A stretch of 64,000 nucleotides of DNA from NCBI RefSeq assembly GCF_016808095.1, contig NC_068973.1, positions 37,566,077 through 37,630,076 on the forward strand. The letters are read 5' to 3'. Shown here in pieces: positions 37,601 to 49,600 of the stretch. Under the pieces are notes generated by a model. The model made no database searches and was not told where the DNA came from. It saw only the letters and a list, made by a program, of their open reading frames with translations. Within the stretch, counting starts at the first letter, position 1, and every line of letters starts with the position of its first letter. The DNA comes from Vigna angularis (Eukaryota; Streptophyta; Magnoliopsida; Fabales; Fabaceae). The translations under genes were made by a program, and so were the position numbers.

Positions 37601-40600
37601 TGAGTAGGTAAAGCGTTCCTTGGATTTTTCATTATTTCCACAGAAAGGACTTTCAGCAGACAGGTTACTGTCGATGTCAACAATACAATATATTTTTCCA
37701 GTATGAATCGCCAAAACCAACGTGTTTTTTATATTGTCAGCATCAAGCACACAATTAGCAAAGTGAATCTTGTTTGTTCCAACATATTCCATCTCCATTG
37801 AACTGGTATCCTGAGGTGATGTGATTATTCCGTTATCATCACAATCTCCAGTGACCAAAGAATATCTTCTCCTTAAGAATTCAATAGCAGATGCACAAGA
37901 ATCAATTCCATGCCAATTAATTTGCAAGGTTCCCTCACAAATACCATTCAATTTCTCAAGTGGTAGAAGCAAATATAAGTGTTTTGCTGTCCATAATGAT
38001 TTTGTGTCTTTTTGTAGTAAAAATTCTGTTTCTCCTCCTGCTGATTTTGACCTAAACACCAATCTACCAAACAAACCATTGAAAAAAAGCTCATGGAAGC
38101 ATTTTGCTTTCATCATCTAGTAAAGAACAAACAAACAAGGATCAAGATAACTTCCAAAATAAATGAGATTAAAAGATGATAGAGACAGGAGTATGTTAGA
38201 TAAAACCTTTATACCTGTTTAGCATCCAAATCAACTTGCCCACATGAAGAGACAGAAGCTTTCACGACCTTTGAGACTAAATACAGATCTGATTCAATAT
38301 TTCCCACATCATCATCAAGCTTTGACTCAATCAAAAGAACAAACCCAGAGTATATTTCGTTAACAATACTACATGTGAATTCTAGTTTGTAGGCAAAAAA
38401 TCTGGCTTCAACATCAAGTTTGTCTCCCCATGCACCACTTAGTGCACAAATGTTGGCTGTTCCATGTAACTCCTTTCTCTTTGTGGTTCCTTCAAATGCC
38501 AAAAGCAAATCAAAATGCATTTTAACACAAAGAAAGATTCTGTAGATTCCCTTACAAAAGGAACAATGTCAGATCATCACATTCTGACATAGGCACTATA
38601 AAGGTAGTTAAAATCAAGATAAAAATTAGGATTGTGAATGACTCACAATATCGTAAATTGTGGGATCATAAAACGGATTGTAGATTCTAGTCTACATAAA
38701 TATGATACACATACATACAAAATTTTACAATAAAAAAATAGTCACAACTATGAGGAAAGGAGAAAAATGTGAAATCATGAGTGAAGGAGAAAAAGTGAAA
38801 CAATGAGGGGTATGCATCCTCTTAGCTTCACCTGTGGTATGGTTGAGCAATTGGAAGAGCCACAACTAGTCAGGTTTTCTTTTGGAGAAGGTGGTTGCTT
38901 AGTGGACAAGAAGGAAGGTTAAATGTAACATCAATTACATAGTTATCGCGAAGGAGAACAGTCTTTTCCATTGGCCTTGGGTTTTAACCCAAAAAGAGTT
39001 GTGCGATGCAGAAACCAAAACCCCATAATGTAAAACAAGATGGACACATGGCAATTCCACCATTTCCATAATCTTCCACAATGATCCCGCCCATTTCACT
39101 TTGGCACAATCTTGCATGGGCTCTAAATTGGATATGGTGGGTGGAATTGCAAAATCGTGCGATTCCACATTTTAAATAGCGATTTTGACTACACTGGGCA
39201 CCATGCACCTTAAACATTTTAAACTTGCAAGCATACTCATTCAATCCATGGTTGTCAAACTTCAGAGATTATGTAAGTTCATAAGAGTTTACCTTAAAGT
39301 AATATTAAAAATACATAATCATAGTATCCAATCCAAATATAACAGTCATTGAGGATTGATAAACGCATAAGAGTTTACCTTCTACCAAATAAATGGCAAT
39401 AATTCATCACATGCTTGCATTTGTTCAATAATATCTATTTGTTTTATTTTATTTCTAAATTCAAAATATTGAATAATTAGAAAATAAGTTATAATAAAGG
39501 GACACATGAAGAGATGTCATATAAAGAGAAAAGGTGCACGCTTTTATGGTAAAAGACATCTTTCTCATAAAATGTATGAAATTGAAGCCTTTTTATTATT
39601 GATTCCTGATTATTTCACTCTGGTAACCATTCAAAAAGCAACTATTTAAAACATTTCATACAATCCAAATGGACACATTATCTTGAAATAACTTCAGTAA
39701 ACATATCTAAACATGAAACTAATTTTGTCCTAATTGATTTTAGAAAAATAAATTACAAATATAATCAACTGATGGAAAATCTGTTGCTTACACAGCTAAT
39801 CAAACACATAGGACAAAAGGTTTGTCACATTGTAAAAAATCAATTATACATATTTTGCAACCTAGACTTGGATGTTTGTCCTGATTATGCACAAACAAAA
39901 TACATGATGGTGATGTTTTGTTAGTATTGAATATGAAATCAATTCTGATATGGTTCATGAAGTCAAAAAGGATAGAAATTGTATTAGAAGACCTACAGAA
40001 GATATTTGAAATATGCACAACAGTATCTGGGAAGTCTGAGGTGTCAGCAATATAATGCAAAATTTAATAAATTAAAAGAAATATTTATCCGCAGTTTATA
40101 AAAAGTAAATACAAAATTAGCTGATAATTGTACCTGCCCCTGAACTAGATTCTTTATTTTTCACGATATGGTCATCTTCTGAAACATCTTCGATGAATGG
40201 AACCAAATGTTCATTTAAAGCACCCATTTGATGCAACTTCTTACAAGCTTCGAAACAAGCAAGATGCCTTGCCAAACGAATATGTTTTCCTAATGGACCA
40301 ATTATTGTCTGGAGGACTGAATTAGATGGCAATGTTAATTTACATTGGTAACCCCCTTCCACTGGCAGAAAATCATAAGTGGGCTTTGCAGAGGAGTACC
40401 TAATCCAAATTGCACGCAGAAGAACATAAAGACTATGTTTCAAATAGTTAAAAAGAAGTCAGGCATGACAGGATCCAATCTTACTGATCTCGGGGAAGTG
40501 TTCCACAGTATCGGTGGATAAGATTTACACTAGAATCTAAAGTCACAGAAGCTCCAGTAGAATCCACATAGTATGTATCTGTTTTCCCCACAGTAAATAC

Positions 40601-43600
40601 CCTTAAATTAGATTCATGGTCCTTATGTATAGATGCATCAGTCATGGAGCGCTCACTCCTAATGATGTCAAAGAGTTGATCTCTTTGCTTCAGGTTTCCC
40701 CTGTAGATGCAAGTGTTAATGCCGATAATTAAGGAAAGCAATTACACTAGAATTAAAGGGTTTAATCTACAGAAATCAATCAGAATTATGCAACTTGGTT
40801 TGTACATAACTAATCTCCTCTTCCTATTTATACATCCTCATGTGTATCTGTTTCAAATCAGTGAAAATATTCATTTTTCTGCAAGGTATCAGAGCTCAAT
40901 CTTAACCATCTCTGGTAGTTCTTGCCAACCAAACCATGGAAGGAGAAAAACCAAAAGGCTCACCCGAGGTGAAGACTGGCACCCATCTTAACAGCTGGAT
41001 CAAAGGGCCCGCACGTCCTCTCACTGGCAACATATTGAATGGACAGAGTTACATTCAATTGGAGAGGTGAATAAAGGCAACCCAGAAAATCGATTGACAG
41101 CAATGAAGGCTAACGGCTAGGGTTTGGTGTGTGACAGCAATGAAGGCTGTCCTGAAAAGGATGGTAACAACAATGAAGGCTGCTGTCTAGGGTTTTGGTG
41201 TGCGCAGTCAGAGGCGGCACCCAAAATTCAAGAGCGCTGATACCATGTTATAATTTAGGGTAGAATGATTCATCTTATTACGCTGAGCATACAATCTATA
41301 TATACAAGGCTAGAAAGCTATTTTAGGAAGTATAATAATAGCTCCAAGACAAAACCAGATCCCTATAATTCAGGGATATCCCCATCATATACTGTAATAA
41401 TATGTTAAATAAGGAAACAATAAAACACAAATCCTGAAAGAAATAATATAGCTAATAAAACAGATTCTAACAGTTGTTTTTTAACTCCCTTTCTTCTAAC
41501 ATAGACCCTCATAGTCCTATCATGTGCACAGGAAAATATTCTTGACTGAGTCTGGGGATTGGGTTTACTTAAAGATTATACCTCCTCATAGGCAAACTTC
41601 CACCATGTCTAAACTTCACCCTAAACTGTCAGCCAGGTATTATAGACCTTATTTGGTTTTACAAAATGTTGGAGCAGTGGCATTCAAGTTACAACTTCCA
41701 GAACAAGCCTGCAAACATTAAGTTTTCCATGTTTCTCAATTCAAGAAGGCCATAGGAGACCATCCAGTTGAATCAGATTTACCAGCAGTTATCAACCTAT
41801 GCAGATTTTAGTGACCAAAACAGAATAATTTGGGTACATAAATTCCTCGGGTATTGGTGCAATGATAGGGCAAGCTGCCAGAAGAAGCTACTTGAGAAGA
41901 TCTGTCCACAATATGCAATCAGTTTCCAGATTTTGTTAAGAATGAATGTAGTGAGCATCTAAAATGAAATCTCTCATCCAAAGGTTTCCCAGAGATAATG
42001 CTCAATATGCAAAATTAGCATCATTTTCTCTCCTCTCCTTTCCCTATTTATATCTAACTAACACCTCAAGTAACTAACTCATTAATATTCCAACCATCTT
42101 ACATAATCTCTCTTCTCTTTATATAACAAAGAGCATAGTTGGGAAGTTGACCTACCAAAACTCATGCTAGAATTGATAGAGTTGACTATGTAAGTATGGC
42201 AAGTATGTCCTAATGATAGTAAAAATGGTGAACAAAATCGTAAAAAAAAAATATAATTTGTTGTATTTCCTTCTCATTTTCTAGACATAGCATTTCCAGG
42301 AGACCATTCCCTGATTTAAAAGCTTAGATTAGTATTGTTAAGAAATGGAGTTTAAACCTAAATCAATCTTACAAAACCGACTTGTAAGATGAGGTTTGCA
42401 CTCACTTATATACTACAAATTAGTCTTATTTCTAGTCGATGTGATTTCTAGTCAATGTGAGACCTCCAACACACCTCCTCACATCGAGACATATATATCT
42501 CGAGCGTAGGACTATATATATTCGTGGTGGTCCAATAGCAAGTGAAACAATAATCTCAACAAATATCAAATTTCACTAGGATAGGCTCAAACCCATGACC
42601 CTATGTTAAGAAGTGGTCTTAAAAACCTAATTCAACTCCATAAAATCGGCTTGTAAGGTGAGGTTTGCACCCACTTATATACTGTAAATTGATTTTATCT
42701 TTAGTCAATGTGAGATATCCAACAAACCCCCTTTAGCCCAAACATATACACCTCGAGCATAGACTAGATATTAGTGATGGTCCAATAGCGGATGGAACAA
42801 TAGAGTCAACATACAACAACCTACACTAACATGGCTCTAACCATGTTAAGAAGTGGACTTTAAACCTAACTCAACCCCACAAAACCATCTTTAAAGTAAG
42901 GTTTACATCCACTTTTAAATTGGTCTTATCTCTAGTTGATATAAAACTTCTGGAAATATACAAAATTAAATTCCTCTTCCCATTTATACGTCCTCAGTAT
43001 ATCAATTTTGAATAAGTGAACACGCTTGAAAATAAATACTAAGAGTGTTCAATGAAGAAGGAATCTCCAGCATCAACCAGGTTGTGAGAATCAGAATACT
43101 TGCCTCTCCAACATCACAACAAATTGGGAGTTAGCCTGCCTAGATCTTCCGCGAGATTGGACATAACTACGAACTGTCTTTGGGAGGTCAAATCTTATCA
43201 CACATGAGCAGTTTGGAACATGAATTCCTTCCTCAAGTACATCAGTAGTAAATAATAGATTGACCTAAACAAAGCATTGATAATCTATTTATTAGATTTT
43301 CAATATCAACATTTAAGACAAATTTATTGCACATTACTTGATCCGCATGATGCAGTACTTAATTACCTTTCCAGAGCGAAAAGATTCCAATATTTCCTTC
43401 TGCCTTTTAGGAGCCACAGCATCAACCGATGTACTGTTTCCAGTTAAATAGGAAACTGAGAAATGAGAAATTTGGGGAACTTTCTTTGCAAATCTTTCAA
43501 TCACCTTAGCTGTAATGATTCTATCAACAAAAATAAGGCACAACACCTGACTAGATTCTCTGTAAACACAGAAATATACATTACCAATTTGCTATATTAC

Positions 43601-46600
43601 ATAGTACAACTTTGTTTCAAAGGAAAACTATTTATATGACCATAACAGTAAATCATAGTGCCATACCCAAGTGATTGGAAGATTTTAATAAGTTCAAGTA
43701 ACTTTGGAGATAAGTATCCCATATCTTCTGCCTTTGAATAATCAAAATCAACCCCCAAAATGTTTTTATCATCTGCAGCAATATTAGTTAAATCAGTTGG
43801 CAGAGATTAAGTCAGAGTGAAATGAATGAACAAATTTACCATGTCACATAAGCATTTATAGCATGGTGTCGTTTCTAAAAAAGATGTCTAAAAAGCATGC
43901 TACTGTAATTTCTTAAATAATTGTGAACCAAATAAAAAACCAATGAGGAAGATCCAGTTATCCACAACGTTTTTGCATTGCAACAGATTGCTTGTGATGT
44001 CAAAATCAGAATGCACATATGGAAAGTGTGCCATTAACACCTTCAAACAGAAAACTAAGCATTCTAAAAACAAAGGAACATAAATAAAAAATTATTGCTG
44101 ATATAAAATATTGCTACATATTAAACGTCAGCAAAATCTTGCAACATATTATCATAAATAGACTTTATAAGAATTCTTATAAATATACTAGTAGCAGATA
44201 AACTAATGAAATTATACTAGATTTCCAGAATTAAATATTGATACTTGCAATCTCAATTCTCAAATCTCATGAAAATTCCCAAAGACCGCACAAATATAGG
44301 GGGCATTTGGGAAGAAGAAACTATAGAGAAAACATACCACAATGGAGGGATTCTTCAATTAATTTTATTACTTCTTCAACAAAATTTATACACTGAAGAT
44401 AACCTGTTCTGTAAATTTCACACGTTCCTTCAGTTTTGGAGAAATTCTCGTGACAGATTTTAACTGCCTGCACAAATATAGAATGCTATAATATCTGTTT
44501 CCACATCAATTAGAAATATGATCAAAATATAATATATAAATAAGTGCAACCATCATCTTCCAAGTTAGTTTTCTCAGGAAATTAGGCATAAATGCACTTA
44601 AGAGAGCAACACTGTATATCCTAACTAGATATATGATCAAATTATAATATATAAATATGTGCAAAACCTCACATTACATGTCGATTTTATAATGGTTGAA
44701 TTAGGATGGAATCCACTAACACATACATACATCTATGTGTGAGTGAGAGAGAGATGAACAAAAGATAAAACTATGATTAGAAAGTTGGAGCTGCAAATAC
44801 AAATGAATGTGTAAAAATTTACATTTATTTCTAATATATGGTTTTATTTTAAAATACCAAAAAAAATTGGCTTGCTACACAGCCAAAGGTAAAAGAAAGA
44901 ATTTAGAGTCAAAACATTATGTGGGTTAGAGCTGAGAGTTGAAAATTTATTTTTGATTAGGAAGACAGTACTGGTTAACAAAATAAAATCCCAATTCAAA
45001 TACAAATGACTCTTTCTTAATTACAAAACAAAAATAGGTCAGTTTATTAAACTTAAAATAAGTTTTTTTGAAATGACCTTTTTGTTAAAAGATCCCACAT
45101 TGTCTGCCTCAAGTCATGGAGTGCGGCTTATATGTCTATTGGGCAACTTCACTAAATGCAAATTGGTTTTAAGCTGAAATCTAAAGGTCATGAGTTCGAT
45201 TCCCAACAAAACAATGCAACAATCGTTGTTGGAAGCGACATCAATTATCTTGTAGGGTTAGCCAAGTAGGCCAAGTTACAATCAAATTCTGGCACTGGGA
45301 TTGATATGATCTCAAGTAAACAAGTTACGCCTGACTATTAATTATAACTTTTGAACTAATGGTAAGTGTTTTATTCAACAATTGGTATTAGAGCCTATAA
45401 CTCATCTTGGTAATCACCAAGCTCGCCTGGTTAAGCATGGGAGTATTGGGAAGTCTCACATTGCCTTACTGAAGTCTTGGAGTGTGGCTTATATATCTAT
45501 TGGGCAACTTCACTTTGTGCCAATTGTTTTAAGTAGAAATCTAACACAAATAATCACTAATTTAAGAAGCAAATAAGATTTTCTTATTAAAATAAGTTGA
45601 AAAGCATATAAGACAAACACATAAAAAACACAAGCCTACTTGTCTACTTATTTTATTAAAAGAACACCACAATATACCATCACCAATAACTCCTTTACTA
45701 ATTTATGTTTATAAATGTGTAAATGCCATGTTATAATATGTTGATATTCCCACATATCAAAAAGACTTTCTACCCAACCTCGAATACATAAAACTTTTAA
45801 GTGGGTTTTTTCATCATATTTATAAGAAGCAATGCATTGGTAAACAAAATATAACCCCAATTAATAAATACAGACTTCAATGACTCTTAACAAAACATCA
45901 GAAAGATATATATTCCCCCCTATCTGTTTCTTTACAGTGCAACGTTTTCCCTACAATGAGAGTTTGATAAATACCTCATAAGCACATAGGATTCCAAGAT
46001 CTTCAAGGCAATGTAAAATTTTTCCAAGTTCATTGGACATTCGCTGAGACAGTGTCTTAAATTTATTCTCCACATCCATATAGTTGCTTTTATTTTCTGA
46101 TAACAATGCATCAAACTGTCCAAACAGGTTAAATTCAGTCAGTATCTTTCGCTGTAAGAAATATTTAGTAGAATTGGGGAAAATAGCAGAGTACTATGTA
46201 CATAGCAAGATGATCCACAGATACCTTGGACCACAAGGCTTCAATCTTTGGTTTCAAACTCAAGGCAGAAAATCGTGCTTGGTCATGAAATCTACAACTC
46301 TCTTTAGCAGACAATATATATCTACTCATCTCTGTTCGATCTTCAACAGTATATCTCTAAAGAAACATAAAAAGAGACATTTACATTCTTTTAATGGTAT
46401 ATACATCCTATCACGTGCACTCTGATAGGCCAGTAGAAGAAACCAGCATGCCATGGAAACTTTGTCACCAGAAAAGAAAACGAGTAACTGAAATAAGTTA
46501 TTTTCGAGGGGCTGTTATGTGTGTGGATGGATGACAGTTATTTTATCAGTTATGCTTGTCTTTTATGTGTGGGTCATAACTATTTTATAGGACAGTTATT

Positions 46601-49600
46601 ATATTAGATAGATATGTGTTAGAGGGATATAAGTACGGCTGGCAGTTATGAGCAGGAGATAGAGAGCTCTCTGTTAGAGCTTAGATGTCTTTTAGTGGTA
46701 ATACATGCTTGAATGTACGTTTGAGATAGAGAGCTCTCTTTTAGAGCTTAGATGTGTGTTTTTGTGGGTTTGTATTTACTCTAATTCTGGTTCTGTACAG
46801 AATTATCAACAAAACTGTCTCATTCATGTGTGCAATCTCTTGGGCCAAACACATACAGAAAAAATAAATCAAATCAATGCATGGAAATTGATATTACCTG
46901 AGAATCCAAGATGCTTTCAAGTTCTGATATTTGATCCTCACAATCCGTAGTGGAGGAAACACCTGATTCGGGATATATAACATAAATAATGCATATAGCT
47001 TTCAATGTACAATCCAAATGCTTTCAAGTCTTTATATTCACAATCTGGACTACAAGTAATCATTTTCATATGAACCTCACAAAACAGTTACTCTTTCTGT
47101 AAGACAGGAAATTACTACTATAAACCATGCACAGAAAAGAGCTTTTATCAGGAAGCCGGGCACAGCAAATCATGGCATACATTTGGATTATTTGTGCCAA
47201 CCAATGTTGGTTCTTTATGCAACTATGGATGAGTGGAACAGTAGATAAAATTAAGTAAATAAATAAACTGTATTAAACAGCTTTTTATACTAATTATAAA
47301 AATTATAACTTTGAAAATTTTAATTTTTTTACCAAGTTATTTTTCCTAAAACATTATGTTTTTTTATTTATTTTTTATGATACAAAAAATTAAAAAACAA
47401 AATTACCTTCACTCCCCACTTTCCCTTGTCACTAGAGAAAGTTTCTAATGCAGGACCCCCACAAAAATTCCCCCTTCCCTATCCTCTAAAACTAATGACA
47501 AGATAAACAAAGAAAGAAGAACAATCTAGGGAGAATTGGTGAATAAATTGGATACTTTGAACTCACAAGGAAAGCATTCTTTAACTCACTGTTGTTAGCC
47601 AAAGTTGGCAAGTAAATAGTTACCTCTTTTACCAACCGGTGATGCTGTCATCCCAAAAATCTTTGGCTTTTCCTTTGCTTGGTGATAAAATTCCTTCATT
47701 GGCATAACACAAGACAAAAGTTATTTGTAAATCTATTTCCTAACCTAAAAGACAAAGTTTAAAGGAAAAAGATGAAAAATCATGTCTGATCAAATAAATA
47801 CAAGGGAAAAAGAAGAATGTTTTATAGCACTTACCTTCATTATTTTTGTATAGGGATGATTGCCAGTTGCTCTATGACATTCATCAATAACAATCAAGCA
47901 TATCATTTCCATACGCACGAATGCTTTTCTTAAGGCATCCAAAAGAATCTGAGGTGTCATAACCAATACCTGTAAGACAAAGATATTAGTTTTGTAGCAA
48001 CCACATAGCTACGTCATTATACAAATATTCAATAGAGAAGAAATGCTTGCATGCTTTCTACATTGATATTTCCTTATCAAACCATAATATCATATCTCCT
48101 TATTATGTCTCTAATACTTCCCCACAAGCCAGAGTATATGTCATGCGTCAAGCTTGTTACATATGTCATCAACACAAGAGCCCTTAAGGGATTTAATGAA
48201 CATGTTCACAAGTTGGTCAATAGAGTTAACACAATTAGTGATTATTTCTCCTAAGACTATCTTCTCTCACAAAGTAACAATTAATCTTTATTGTTTGGTC
48301 CACTCATGCACTGGATTTGGCACAATCTAAATAGACATTGATTGTGGCATGTGTTTAGTTAGTACCTTGAGTGTCTCATGAGTTTAGTACCTTGAGAGCC
48401 TATAACTTTAATTGTTTGAAGAGTTGCCTAAGCCACACAATCTCACAAGCAACTACTACCATGGCTTGGTACTCAACTTCAACACTCGACACTCTAAATC
48501 GCTGCCTAAGAGGTGACAGAAGGGAGGTCAAAAGAGACAGTACCAAAAGAAGCCATGGATGAACAGGAGAGAAAAACCTTAAAAATCTAAGATTCTTCAA
48601 TCAAGGCACCTGAAAAAGGAAAAAGAGTGATCTCGACACTCTAAATCGCTGCCTAAGAAGAGACGAGTCGTGCCACACGCACAATGAAAAGGGAGCAGAT
48701 CCACAACTTCAAAAGGTGTTGAAAGCGCGTAAGAGCTTTGATGAATGCGTCATTGATGACATGATGGTCACCTGGCTAAGACGATCAAAACCATGTGATC
48801 GTCAGTCAAACCTGAAACTCCGATAGTGGCAGTTGTAGATGATGGAGGTAGATGACGGCGTCGTCGACAGCGGTAGACAGTGTTGTCGCCCGCAGCAAAA
48901 GGTGTAGTGGCAGAGTCAACAAAAAAAAGTTTTCCTCAAAAGAACCTGACTCTAGATACCTTGTTGAATATAGTGAAAACTATGTATAAGATTAATCTCC
49001 TCTCTTGTTAAATATACACATAGGATACTCTATTTATAATAGAAGAAATATGGGCTAAAACAAAAATACAAATAAGAAATAATAACAAACTAGCTAAAGA
49101 TAAAATATAAAGATAAGATAAATATAATATATCTAGCAGAACTAAACAACCATGAAACAAGGTCGTCAAAGGTGGAGGAGCTCAATCAAAAAGAAGCAAA
49201 GCACCAAAATACATGCACCAAAGAGCAGCACCTTGGGTTTTGTTTTGGTGATAGAATTGGTTACTGTAGGATGGAGCTTCTAGTTGTGTGGCACATCAAG
49301 AGTGGGTCATACCAAAAAAGGTGGCAATGCACAGGACAATGATGAGGCAGTATGTGGGGAATAAAAAGAAAAGGAAGGGACAAAAAACAAGAAATATGAT
49401 AAAATATAGAGAGGATTGTGAAAAAGAGATACAAAAATGAAAATGAGATACAATGATAAGGAATAAAATCAATACCTAATAACGATAAATATTTGGGAAG
49501 ATATTTCCCTATCAAATCATAACTCTAATATGATCAAATCACATTTATAACAGGTATAAAATTCATTATTAAGAAACTTCGCAAGTGCTAGAAATTGAGC

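Noticed and set aside
45183..45208. B-box-like 'gagttcgattccc' as part of a tRNA gene
   Set aside because: No matching A box at the proper distance and it sits in a dispersed intron repeat.
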